From contig MARA01000013.1 of assembly GCA_001792895.1 (NCBI GenBank), positions 248,001-312,000 of the forward strand: DNA of 64,000 nucleotides, written 5' to 3'. Shown here in pieces: positions 10,301 to 21,783 of the stretch. The stretch comes from Lentinus brumalis (taxonomy: Eukaryota > Basidiomycota > Agaricomycetes > Polyporales > Polyporaceae). Each line of letters starts with the position of its first letter. Within the stretch, counting starts at the first letter, position 1. The notes under the pieces were generated by a model. That model was not told where the DNA came from and searched no databases. It worked only from the letters and a program-made list of their open reading frames with translations. The translations under genes and the position numbers were made by a program.

Positions 10301-13300
10301 CGAGCCCGGGAATGTACGCTGTCTGAATAGCACATGGGACGACAGTACGTCGCTCCACCCTCAATTCACTGCGCACCCACCCACAATTCTGCACCTCACC
10401 CCGCAGAGCTGTAGATGCATTCAAAACAGCGTCAAGACACGCCTGCCCCCCTCCCCCGCCGGGACATTACGAGCCGGTTTCCCGTCAATCCGCGGGGGTC
10501 GAGAATGGCGTCGAAATCGCGATTTCGCTGGAGCACTGACACGACCTGCGCCAATCCATGGCCCCGTCCCGCTCGATGTACTCACACGCGGATGACAACA
10601 TCAACCGCATACGTCGCACGCCTCCCGACGCTCGCACAACAGCACAGAAGTCCGGAACCCACCACCGCGCTCTCCCGCCCACTCGCACCAACCCGCTCCA
10701 TCTCCCGCAAACGGGCCCCGACCGCCCTCAAACCGCGCCTTCCTAGCCGCACTGAGCGGTTCCCATCAAGGACGCACACTCGCGTGCCGCGATCTCACAC
10801 TCTCGGGCGATTTCAAGTCCTGCAGACCGTGTGCGACGCGTTCTCGCCCCGCCCGATGGCTTCGTGAATTTCGCTCTGAGAGGCGGATTGCCCAACCGCC
10901 CCCGACTCTATCTCGGGCAAAACGTCCCGGACCACCCTCAAACCACCTCCCCTGGGATGCATTGAATATTTCCCATTGCCGGCACACGCCCTGCACCGGT
11001 CCCAGAATCGCTCTGAAGCGCGACTTCATTGCATTCCGAGCCCGACTTCGCTTTGTGACGTCTCCCCGGCCTCGATTCAGGCATCGATCGCCATGAAGCC
11101 TCTCACGACGAGTCGGCATGGCGTTCTCTGACCGGTTCCGTTAATTCCCCTCATCGGGCGGGTCGGCTTGCCCGGGTGCGAGGAGCGAACTGGTGACCCC
11201 GCAGAGCTCGAGATACTGGCCGGCAGGGCTGCGTGCGCTGGTTGGACTATGAAATCGGTTCGGGAAATGCGTGGCAGACCCTCTTCGAAGCGAAATGTTC
11301 GCAAGCTCGAGGACGCCAGTTGGTGGTCGCTCTTCCCCACGGACACAGGGACAGAAACATTATGCCTGCATCCGCTGTCCCACCTGAAACTAGGCCGACT
11401 GTAGAGACTGTCCCAGCCACGAGCAGCGTAGTCGAGGGTGAGCGACTACCTGAGCACGCCGCTCTGGCTTGGAAGACCTCTCAGGAATGTGTGACGCATG
11501 CATATGGTGGATGCTACATGTGCGAAGAGGATATGGGTACTTGTACTCACCACACATCTAGCCTTCGTATACGGTCGTCGAGTCAGTTTCGCGGCCGTTT
11601 CGCCCTTCTGATTTGTCCGGCGTGTGTCGTGTGCGGCAAGTCTTGATCACAACCTGTACTACGGACATCACTGGTGAGGATATCGTCTCCTAGCGCATGG
11701 AAGCAACTCTGACCCACCTTGCTCTGTCCCGCTATCGTCCTAGGTAAGACTTGCGGCCGATTAGGAGGAATGATACTCTTTCCGGTCTCACCCCACCTCA
11801 AGACATGACTTGGATTGCTACTGGACGACGTTTATCAGCTCAGGGTCAGTGGACCAAGCATTGGGGAATCGGAGGTGCTTACTCGCCAATGGAAAGCACG
11901 TGCACGGTCGCACGACGAGAGCCGCGTATCGTTTCGAAGTTAACCCCCTCAATCCAACTCGAGGCTTGACGTACGACGACGCACCGCCGGCACGCTTGAA
12001 CGTACAACACCAGTCACCCAACGAATTGCGTCGACACGGAGATCAACCCGTCGAATCACGAGCTCTGCACGCGTACCTACCTGCGGAAAGATAGCTCTCC
12101 GACACTCTCCGGATGCTCAGAGGCGTCTTGACTGCATGTACTAGTATGTGACTGATCTCTAGAAGATCGCATTTGAGGCCACAGACTTCGATGAGGAGTG
12201 GCACAGACGTACCTCGAACTCGCAGGGACCATGCCGATCAGACGGCGCTGGGATATGCGGTCATTGAGCTAGTGCGGGCTACTGCCTGGGCAATGGACTC
12301 TCATACAAGAAGCCCTAGCAGATTCGCCGCGTGCAGCCTAGTCGAACCCGCTCTGCTGTGCGAGCCTAGGTCAGTGAACTGCCAGTCGATGACTTGTGAT
12401 TCTGACATACCTCCCCCTCCAGGCTTATGTTCGCCGTCGGCCCCGCTTATTCGAAGCGGCCCATAGTGTACTGGAGCTGGAACTCGTTTCGTCGGCGCTT
12501 GAGATCGATGAATGGCATCAAGTCGCCACCCCAACAACGACGCTACACTCACTTCGCCATGGTCAAAGCCAGTGTCTCCGCAAGACCCTCGACACACTGT
12601 GAGTGGCTTCTTCGCGTCGGCACGAAGCATACACGCTTGCTAGACAAAGATGAGATCCATAAAGTACTGAGCAGTCTCTAGACGTGCAGAAGCAGGTTTG
12701 ACTAACAGGAAACTTTGTGCGTTCTGACGGGATCCTAGCACCATGAAGGCACGACTGCGCAGAGATTGCTGAGCATACGACTGCCGCGAACATGCGGTTG
12801 ACATACCTGAACGCCGGACGGTTGATTTGCGACAGTGTCTGCGATAGCAGCCGTCAATCGAGGCTCCGGAGACATGGTGCGACCGTGGCTAATCCGCTGC
12901 ATTAGACCAGTGACCTCCTGATCCCAAGGCTGATGGCCACCGATAGCTGCCGGTAACTATTTGAAGAACGTGCGACAGACCGTCGAGGCACCGAGTAGCA
13001 GTTTCCCTACGATGCGTCAACTTAGAAAGCGTTATCCGCCGTCCGCACTCATAGGACGCACCTCTTCTGCACACATGGAGGGTGATATGGCCGGAGTCCC
13101 GAATTGGAACACGGTCGTCCGCATTCAACAACTTGTGCCAAAGAGCGCAGACCAAATCTGCGGACAGTCGTTCAGCACGACTACGGCCGCACGCGATACC
13201 GAACATCTTACCTCCCCACCGGCGACGCTCCGTGTCCGCTGCTTGCTCCGCCGAAGATGTCCTAGATGGCAAGCGCGAAAGCACAAACAGAGCTGACACT

Positions 13301-13960
13301 GTCGTCGCGCATCAAGCACAATATCTGAGACTCTCACGTCTGGTACGTACCACGCAATCTCGGGCTATCCTCGTCGGCCGCCAAGTCGACGTCTTTTGCC
13401 AGGGCCAGTACACCGACGTCGACCTTGAAGAGCGAATCTGGGATAGATGCCACGCATTTTTGGGCGCACGATGGCTTCAGTCAGCGACGGGGAGTCAAAA
13501 AGGCTTGTGACTCACGTGTCTCAGGTTACCTCCTGCACTTGTATGCTGAGAGAGACCATGGAATGTGCGGGAGCTCTTGCGACTCCCCAGTCGACTCGAC
13601 GTACGCTCATCCCTTCTTCGCGTCATCACCGAGCCTAAGATTCGCGTCGGTCAAGGAGGTGGTAGCCGAGCACGAGAGCCGCCATCGTATGCGGAGGAAG
13701 CTACTGCGTTCTCAACATACCGAAGGAGAGAGGAGAAGCAGAACCACGAAGAACCACCGTGTTCAACGCCGGAGCGCCAATCAAGCCCGATTCGGCTCGG
13801 CGCCTAGAGCCGCTGACGATACTTTGACTACGTTGCGCAAGCGAAGATCTGAGTCACAATATGATGGACAGAGCGCAGTAAATATGTACACAGTTCGTGC
13901 GGGTATGAGTACAGATTGATACAGACAGAAACGATGAGATGAACAGCGACAAGAGGCGAC
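10301..13960. other. No complete gene; scattered coding-like exons
   Basis: The first part (10.4-11.1 kb) is GC-rich and repetitive in feel, without a believable protein. Between 11.3 and 12.6 kb a few plus-strand pieces look like exons. Examples are PASAVPPETRPTVETVPATS near 11365, NCVDTEINPSNHELCT near 12025, KIAFEATDFDEEWHR near 12165, and a longer one at about 12423-12602 (RLFEAAHSVLELELVSSALE) that ends in a stop. A basic plus-strand frame ends at 13919. They may belong to one degraded or very intron-rich gene; I could not connect them. Confidence 0.35.
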
Positions 13961-13964
13961 TTCG

Positions 13965-15738
13965 CTAGGCAATGTATTGAGGGAGATCAACATCGTCCAC
14001 ATTAGACTTGTCCTTCCCATCAACAAGACGTGTCGGGACGGTGAAGCGGAGGGCCTTGTGCCCAGGACGCTTCAAGAGACACGTCATCCCATCCCTGAGC
14101 ACGAACTTCTCCGCGCCCGGGGCGATGTCCTTCTGCTCGCAGCCCCACGAACACTCAAGTGAGTGCAAACGAACGGGCCAGGGGATCGAAGAAGTGCCTA
14201 TCGACCACAACTCGAATTGGAAGGGCGAGTTAACCGGCAGTCCCGTGGCAGTCTTGACGAAATCTAAGCAATACTCCTTTCGTGACGGAGAGCCAGGAAA
14301 GAGACGGAAGGAATAGGGACTGCCAGGTATCGGGCGGATGAAGACACCGGCGTCGCCGGGAGACGGTTTCCACTGCGAAGATGTCAATGCACCGTTACGG
14401 AGACATAGAGGCCAAGTCACTCACTCCGGTAACAACCCCTTTAGCACTGAGCATACGCTTCGCGGCCTCGAGAGCCGGTGTAGCATCCCCCGATATTGCG
14501 ATCTGCAACGCGAGCTCTTGGTCCAACCACGTATAGACTTCCTTCTCAGGACCCTTGTAGCGACCATCTCCGAGCGCGACGAGATCGAAATCGTTCCGTG
14601 GCTTGAAGCGAGGGAACCGCTTGCGGATGTGGGCCAGGTAGAAGTCTCGTATAGTACGCATAGGGGCAGAAGTAGCGGGAGATGTTGTAGATGAGACATC
14701 CAGACGGCGAGACGTTGTAGACGCGATAGCGGAGCCAGATGGTTGAATGTGTGGGCGAATTCTGGACTGGTCTCTGGCGGCACGGTTGTACGGCTGGTGT
14801 CGCGAACGCTTGGTGACCTAGTACAAGGTGGTTATCGACACTGTCACGAGACATGACCAGGCTACTGCACACCTTGGATGTGGACATGTCTTCTGGCCGT
14901 GCTGAAGTAGATGGGGTGGCTGGAGCTTGGGACTCGAGTGGGGAAAGGGATGGATTGCGCTTCCGGCGCTTGCTGAGCACCACGCATTTTAAGTCCCCAT
15001 CATTGATGGCAATCGAACCGTCAAGCGCTGGCGGACCACGTTGTACTCTGTTGTACTGCAGTCACATTGTAGTACGTTCAGACATGCACTGAATCGGAAA
15101 CAGAGAACGTACCGTAAGTAGTTTCCTCCTCGGATAAATGCACCTCGTCATGCCTGCGCTTGTCGTTGGTGTAGCGGGACGCGGCAATAGTCTGCCCGAC
15201 GAAGTGCGCCGTAGCTCTATTCAACCGCCCCTTTCCCCAATGCAGAAGGCAAGTTAGCACTCAGACACGATCGTGAACACTCGGAGGCGCAACGTACCTT
15301 GCCCAGCTCCTTCTGAACAAGCAGGAGCGGGACCGCTCTGTCCCCCGTCGTCACGCAATAGTCCGGGTTTACCGCGACTGACTTCCGCTGCGGGAAGGAC
15401 AGAGGCATCGCGAGGGACCGATAGTCCTTCCGGTTGCCGCGGTCATCAAACACAGCACGTTCGCCGCGAGGTCCACCCAACCAGGCCCATGGTCTGGATC
15501 AGAGCGCACCGCCCTCAGTCGCACCAAGAAGTTGCGCTCGTGGATATCCAAACCTGATCTCTTGTGCCGTGAAGGTGTCATTGTCCAGAATGAGCGGCGA
15601 GACCGTCGTGCGCGCCGGGAGCTCGTCCATCTCGAAGAACGCGTTGGTGTTGCGATTAGTGAAGTCTTTGATGCGGACCTGAAGATGGTCGAGCTCCCTG
15701 CGGTCCCATAAGCGTGGGCGTCGAGTCATCGCAGTCAT
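13965..15738 (-). CDS. Orphan multi-exon protein, long paralog
   Basis: The start ATG at 15738 gives MTAMTRRPRLWDRRELDHLQ, followed by exons ending at donors near 15553 and 15295. A linker exon then runs into a basic segment (VVLSKRRKRNPSLSPLES). The last two exons are 14817-14425 and 14372-13965. They encode a helical part (IRDFYLAHIRKRFPRFKPRN, then NDFDLVALGDGRYKG) and a C-terminal part (PIPGSPYSFRLFPGSPSRKE, then EKFVLRDGMTCLLKRP). These two exons align with the gene at 40703-41849, including the intron between TG and the (W/V)KP motif. I know no domain name for this; the basic stretch would fit a nuclear protein. One join near 15110 uses a weak donor, GTTTCC, so the exons 5' and 3' of it could be two genes. 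Confidence 0.65.
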
Positions 15739-16399
15739 CGTTGCAACTGGTCAGAATGGGGCGTATCGAAGAGGATGGCGGACGAGACTCGCCATTATAA
15801 CGAACGCTGGGCGGAGCGGACTTGCATAGCATACCGACCGGGCCCAACGAACGTGGAAGCTTCTCTGCAGAGCCCAATCTTCCCCGCTGGAAGGCTTGCT
15901 GAGCAGCTCCTGGGCTCGATAACGATTTGGGAGGCTCCCTGTAGCGCCAAGAACATTAGCCGCATAAGAGGGTCATCGGCTCTCACCTTCGCTGAAGTCC
16001 CCCGGGTGCTCTGAATCGCACAACAAACAGACAATGCGCGACGACAATGCTGTGATATCATGGCAGATGTAAATACACCATATAGTGATCGTATAAATGC
16101 AAGGAAGCGCGCACGCCAGGAGCCAGGTATTATACGCAGCAGCAACACAGCACATACTAGGGGGCAGTCCCGGAGCCCGCACGCCTCGCCGTCCGACGCC
16201 AGCCCGGCGAGAGGGAAACGCACCTCGTCGACTTGCTCCTGCTCAGACTCTTCCTTGAACAGCTGGATGTCCGCGTTGAGCGCCTGCGTGCGCGACGAAA
16301 AGCACGCAGCCGTCTAAAGCCGCTTCGTCGCTTTGCGGACTGCAGCGCAGGATAGTCCAGTCAGTGCTCATTGAACACGCAAAGTAAGGAGGGGGCGTA

Positions 16400-17139
16400 C
16401 ATGCCTTGTTTGCGTCGAACACCAGCGAGCGGCCGCTCGGGCTCTCGAGGTATGGCACAAAGTGCGGCTTGTCGGACGAGAGCCACGGGTGCTTGAGTGC
16501 CTCCGCTGCCATCGAGCGCGACGTCCCGCAGAGCTCAGTCAAGAGGTGGGACGTCTCGCGTCCATGACCCGCGAGAGACCGAAGTCTGGTCATCACGCCC
16601 GGAATCCGAGGCGTCCTCCGTCCGAAACAGCAGGTTCTCCGGCTTCAGAACTGTCCGATGTGGTAGGAGATGACCGCGTGGACGCCAGCCGCCGGCACTC
16701 ACCGAGATGTACGATGCCGCAGTCGTGAATGTAGGTACTTGACGACACCCATGATGGTACGTATGAGCTCGGCCGTGTCTCTGAGAGCAAACACGTGAGC
16801 ATGCAACGGCCACAGCGCAGGCGGAGCGCAACGCACTCCTCGTCCTCGTAGTAGCTACCCTTGGCGTCGAACAGCTCGCCGCCTATGCAGAGGTCGAAGC
16901 AGAGATAGAGATTGTGCACCGTCTGGAGGCGCGGAATCAGCATCGAGCGCGCTGGGACAACGCGCCGACCAACGCACCTCGAAGTAGTCGTGCAGCGGTT
17001 CAATCATGGTGTTGGCGAGCACTTCCGTTTGCACTGGGACGTCATCCCCGTCGACTATCCATCGGACCCAGTTGATAGCGCCGCAAAATCTTGGGCCCAA
17101 TGGACGCCGTCGGGCAGTACCGCGTCGATGTTGGTGCAA
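16400..17139 (-). pseudogene. Degenerate CaMK-type protein kinase
   Basis: Pieces of a calcium/calmodulin-dependent kinase are unmistakable: LHDYFE, then TVHNLYLCFDLCIGGELFD, KGSYYEDE, YIHDCGIVH, LKPENLLFRTEDASD, HLLTELCGTSRSM, and AAEALKHPWLSSDKPHFVP. Several lesions show it is dead. The catalytic loop HRD-LKPEN reads HLV-LKPEN across an intron, so the catalytic aspartate is gone. The frame shifts after RTEDASD. The conserved CGTPGYMAPE segment jumps straight to the AAEALKHPWL tail, removing about a quarter of the kinase core, including the APE helix and everything to subdomain XI. The ATP-binding N-lobe is hardly recognisable. Bits of intron consensus persist, so decay is fairly recent. Confidence 0.78.
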
Positions 17140-17835
17140 TCCAAAATCGTCTATTGGAGCGGCGGACTGTGCGTGATGCGTTAAGTGCGGAAGTCAACAC
17201 CAACCGTTGCACGAAGACTCACAATCAGGCTCAGCTGAGGTAAGGGGTACTGAGGGAGCTCACACCTTCTGCCGATCCTCTTCAGCCGCACAAGCCGCGC
17301 TCTCCGCTCCGCTCCCTTTTACTCGTCATGTGTGTCCCCCTGGGCACGGGCACGCACACGTACACCTGCGGAACGGAAAAGAAGTGAGCGAACAATGCTA
17401 TTGGCGCAGAGCGAAGACGTACGCAGTCCCACTGAGAAACCCCTACCGATCAGGCAACGAATGGGTGCCAGTGCCCTATCGACGCCGATCTCGGTCAGGC
17501 GAGACGATACGGGGAGCTCAATCCCTCCCATTTGCTCGCCATGCTGCAACGAGTAACCGGAGTAACCAGACCAGGAAAGGGCAGGTCCAAAGATTGGCAC
17601 TGGCGTGGTAGTATATGTGACTTTTGTGGGTCCTCAAGTGGAGGCGTAAAATGGGGACGACTGTGTTCGCGCCTGGTGCCGCGCTAGTCGTCGCTGGGAT
17701 TAGACGGCGATCGGGAGTGCTAACAATTCACCGGTTCCGCAGTGACCTCGACGTGCTTTTGATTCGCGCGGACAGACTGGGGTTCCGAGAGAAGGAGAGC
17801 GCGTCGTGCCCGAGCGAAGTTACGGGGTACGTACT
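17140..17835. other. Decayed sequence similar to 18.89-19.16 kb
   Basis: No gene is visible. About 300 bases (17.26-17.57 kb) resemble 18.89-19.16 kb in the same orientation. Both contain ACCTTCTGCCG near the start, CGATCTCGGTCAG in the middle and AACGAGTAACCG or AACAAGTAACCG near the end, with unaligned stretches between. This looks like an old tandem duplication linked to the dead GMC gene region. Confidence 0.45.
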
Positions 17836-19869
17836 CGACGTGGAGGTGCGGGAGGGAGGCCGAGGTAGCCCGAGCTACCGCAACCTCAGCGCAGGCTTCT
17901 CGTCGTGGAGCTGAGTCATCAGAAACGGTGAGGACGGAGTCGGCGAGCTAGACTAGCTCCCAGCCCACTTCGTTGTGTTCAGCTTCCTGATTCACGCCGT
18001 CGTCCTCTCAATTGCCATGCTACAGGCCGCTTTGGATGGCGCGGGGATGGCGAAACCAGTCGTGCCGTCGATCCCGCTGGTGGTAACATGAGTAGTGGTG
18101 TAGACATCCCGGGTAGCCGGATTTGATGTCATTGTCGGAGCTGGGACGAGCAAAGAGAGCGAAAGCGAGAGCGTGTTGGATAGTGCCCGGCGGCGTTAGG
18201 ACGCGTAACAGAGATGCCGTTGCGTCGGTGTCCGTCTGGAGTTGGAGCTCTGCAGCAAGCTCAGCGAAGAGCACATGAAACAAGAGGCGGCGACGTACCC
18301 AGTGGTCCTGCAGACCGACCAACACCATTGTGCATCATGACCTGCGAGCTACCCATCGCACCGCTGGAGAAGATGGCCTCCCCGCGGACCTTGATCACCT
18401 GCCTCGGGCCGTTTGCGGAGGCTACCCACTCGACGCCGGTCGCGGTTGCTCGCGGTCGGGTTGTCGATTAGGAAACAGGTGATGGTCGTGCTCGGGAAGA
18501 TCGCGAAGCTGTCGCGCGGCGGAATTGGTTTGACGTACGAGTTGGCATACGATCGTGTCCAATCGCGGGGTCGACCAACGATGGACGCACCGAACGGTTC
18601 ATTGCGGTCGGCACACGTCCTGCCAGACTGCGGCCTCGGCGTTGGCCAGAGTAGCCGACCAGTTGTCGAGTGTCGAGAAGTCGCTGGAAGATGAGTTAGT
18701 ATGTTCATCGCAAGACGAGCAGAAGTAGCAAACTTACACGGCGGGCTACGAGGTGCGTCTCGACGCGTCGTACTCCCTTTTCACGATAGCCAGCACGTGG
18801 GATGTCGGCGGGTGAGCAGAGTGCGCGTCCAGTCCCATTTGCTGGTGCCGTTCTCTGGCTCGTCACCGCCTAGAGAGGGGCTCGCACCTTCTGCCGGATA
18901 CTTGCTAGCTGCACACCTCACGCTCACGATCCCTCTCCCTTGTACTCCTGCGCATCGCCCCGTGTGCGTCGACCCCAGCAGATCTTGTACGTTGCTTTGA
19001 ACCACGACGATGTCGAGACCCCAATGGGTGTCGTCGGATCGGTGTCCTATCAATACCGATCTCGGTCAGTCAAGGCCAAGGCAGGGCAAGAGGTATCAGT
19101 ACGGAGAGCTCACCCGTACTGGAGCATCGCTCCAACAAGTAACCGAGGAACTGGAAGGGAGAGATCCGGGAGGTAGTGTTGGCGTCGTGGCACTATGATG
19201 ACACAAAGCATGCAAGTCTATCGTGCTTGACTAAGTGTGAGGGTGTGAGAGGGAGAGGAGGAGGAGGAGGAGGACCGTGAAGAAGTATAGAGATGGAGGC
19301 GCAGACAGAGACAAACTGGGAAGGAAGGCGCAGACGCTCGGGTAGCGCGCCCGCACGGGCCTTCTCCGAGTCCGCGCTCCGAAGTTTCTTCTGAATCTTC
19401 ATTCCTGCAACATGGCGCTCCTAGGCACACTTCGGAGTCCACGGATACTGTAGCGTCACATTCAAATACATACTCATACTCTGTACCGTCTACAGAACTA
19501 CCTGTCGCGATTCCCGGCCTTTCACGCGTTCCACCAATCTCATCGCCTCCGCCTTGACACCGTTCAAGTGTCTGACTTGCTCGTCGAGGGCTCGATGTTG
19601 CGCCCGAAGCCATGGTTCGACTGACACGACAAGACAGGTTGTGTCGCCGAGCAGTCTGGCAAGACTGCCGTTGTCGAAAGCCTCGCGGATATCTTCCTCG
19701 AGCGACCGGAGGGTGAACTCGAGGTCGCTCAACAGGTACGAGGCCTGCAGAAGGGGGTACACCGACACCAGTCCGGCCTGGACCGACGCGGCGGAGTAGA
19801 CGATGTACGTGCCTTTCATCGGGTACTTGCAGTCTACATCCGCGCTCGAGTATTGTTGAATGCGATTGC
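17836..19869 (+). repeat. Left arm of a 2-kb inverted segmental duplication
   Basis: Every position p here pairs with position 81836-p on the opposite strand in 61967-64000. No length difference was seen, and only two adjacent substitutions were noticed (19016-19017 against 62819-62820). The right copy runs off the window end, so the true length is unknown. The edge at 19869 lies inside an exon of the gene at 19490-20609. This arm is the older one because the gene continues across its edge. Confidence 0.95.
18020..18730 (-). pseudogene. GMC oxidoreductase remnant (left copy)
   Basis: The minus strand carries FGASIVGRPRDWTRSYANSY, then PPRDSFAIFPSTTITCFLID. After a frame change come GVEWVASANGPRQVIKVRGE and AIFSSGAMGSSQVMMHNGVG, then LQDH. 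The stretch SSGAMGSSQVMMHNGVG is close to the second GMC family signature, with N where S is usual. GMC enzymes are FAD-dependent alcohol/sugar oxidases and dehydrogenases used in lignocellulose attack. The FAD-binding N-terminus was not found, at least one frameshift (near LIDNPTAS) is present, and the C-terminal half is missing or scrambled. The copy at 63128-63816 has the same lesions. Confidence 0.72.
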
Positions 19870-20609
19870 GGAGCTCTGAGACAGCCGCATGGGCCATGTT
19901 CGAGCTGTTCCACACATGGGTCGACGAATCCGCCAGTCCAGCATGCGCGATCTCTATCGCTTTTCGTAGGCTGACCCAGCTTGAAACCCGGCCAAGGTCG
20001 TTGATGACCCGCAGGACGAGCCCCTGGAGTACGTCCAGACTATCTTACGTCAGTCCTTTCCTATACAGTATCATCGAAGGTAGCTGACATACCGAGTGAT
20101 AGCCAGCCTCATATGTTCTGTGAGATCATGTATGCCTATGACGCTCCGCCCCACCAGGGGAATGATCTCGTGGGTATGGAAGGTCGCGTTCACACACGAA
20201 CTACGGCCGTCCTCCCGTGTCGCCAGGATCTCGTCGATGATATCCATCGTCGAGGTGAGGGGGTCAGGAAGTCCTCGGCTGGGACTGTGTGGTATACGAA
20301 TCGCTTGACCAGTGCTTGCTGATTGAATAGCAGCGATATTGCCCCAACACAGGAACGTTCCCCCCGGCTCTTGACGATGGAGCCGCCGCAGACGAGAGGC
20401 GAACCAGAAATCGACGGTATGAGGCATGGCAGCGCAAGCATCATGCGCTGGGTAGACCGTACCACCTCGTGGACGTGCAGGCGGATCGTACCGTTGACTT
20501 TGACACCGCGCAATCGAAGAAGTATGTCGGGAGGGAGGATCATGGCATCTAGTAGCGCGACCGCAAGGGCAGCAGCGAAGACGCACGCCATCAGAAGCTG
20601 ACGCTGCAT
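19490..20609 (-). CDS. Orphan protein with hydrophobic N-terminus
   Basis: The ATG at 20609 starts QRQLLMACVFAAALAVALLD, a likely signal anchor or signal peptide. Later parts read DIIDEILATREDGRSSCVNA, then TEHMRLAITR. Across an intron (about 20090-20045) follow LDVLQGLVLRVINDLGRVSS and a long helical tail with LLSDLEFTLRSLEEDIREAF and ALDEQVRHLNGVKAEAMRLV, which fits a coiled coil. The stop is at 19490-19492. Between about 20470 and 20290 the frame must change; I could not place that intron, so a lesion is possible. No known domain is recognised. The 3' half of the coding region, from 19869 on, is repeated near-identically at 61967-62346. Confidence 0.65.
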
Positions 20610-21783
20610 TTCTGGCTGGTGCGAGTGAGTGTCTTTTTGTTACGGTTGAAAATCACCGCAGACTCACCTTGTCAGGGTATCGGTGGCGGATGGATGATGG
20701 CGGTGAGAAGGTGAAAAGAGGAGGAGGAAGATACCCTTGTATGCCACGCACATACAATGTGTCCTCGTGCGTTGCGCCTGGTTCTCGTAATCCAATCAAC
20801 GTCGCTTGTCACGTTGGGACGTATCGAGCCGTGCGTAAGAGTCACCTTCAGTAAGAGTAGCCAGCAATCTTCGCATTGAATGTTGAACCACACTATTTGC
20901 CCGTCTTGCAGGGCAGAACCGACACCGTCATCACCTCAAGAGTATGAAAGAATGTGTTTACGGAGCGAATGTGAGACAGTAACGAGCGGGTGACAGAACG
21001 AACAGATGACAAGAGCATATAGTGACCGCGCACTACAACTAGATGATGATGGGTCGCGCTCAATAGGAATACAGCGACAGGATGGGGGCGGCGTGGTACG
21101 GGAGGGGGGAAGGGGCGGGTGTACGTAGTATGGTGATGGGAAGGTTTCGAGGCATAGGAGATAGTGACGAAAGTGGCTCCGTCAGGGATGTGGAAGGTGG
21201 TGGGCGATATGGTGACACTCGAGCGATAGATACGACCGGAAGAGAGCTGAGCGAACATACAGCGGGAACATGGGGTAGCGAACATACAGCGGGAACATGG
21301 AGTACATATAGGCTGAACGATCAAGGAGACTGCGGGGCTATAAGTATGGGCCACAAAAGGGGTTGAAACGACGAACCGTAGGAAGGGGATGAGACGACAC
21401 ATGGTGGGAACCTAATAAATACGGCGCGAAGCTTCTCGGATCCGACTCGCCTGCGGTATCGACGTTGAGATGAATAATTTGACGCATTAGCATAGGTACG
21501 GAGGTGTGTGCGAACATGGGTCCAGCCGTTCGCCACACAGCAAAAAGGACGGCGGACTAGACGGCGAAGTTTAACGAGGAATGCAGGAATGATCCAGACG
21601 ACGTACGACAAGAACGTGATTGAACGGGACGCGTCGGCGCGAAGAGGGGTAAAAGGAAAAGGTTTTGTTCGGAAGGTTCAGCGGAACCTAGGTGCACGGC
21701 CTTCGACGTGGCTGCCATTCACTTGATTGGCTTGACTAGACGCATAGGTGAGCGAATTCGTCAAATACCGACGGGCAGTGACC
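20610..21783. other. Intergenic; one short tandem repeat
   Basis: No gene is seen. A 27-base unit (GCGAACATACAGCGGGAACATGG plus GGTA, given here in two parts of a single unit) occurs twice in a row at about 21251-21300. Open frames on both strands are short and composition-driven. Confidence 0.5.

Noticed and set aside
10415..10867. 150-codon plus-strand open frame
   Set aside because: Serine/arginine/threonine-rich text caused by GC-rich simple composition; no motif.
19218..19913. Open frame of 231 codons overlapping the 3' end of the 19490-20609 gene
   Set aside because: It is an alternative frame of real coding sequence; the helical frame ending at 19490 is far more protein-like.
21251..21300. 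Two-copy 27-base tandem repeat as a CRISPR-like array
   Set aside because: Only two copies, no spacers, and a fungal genome.
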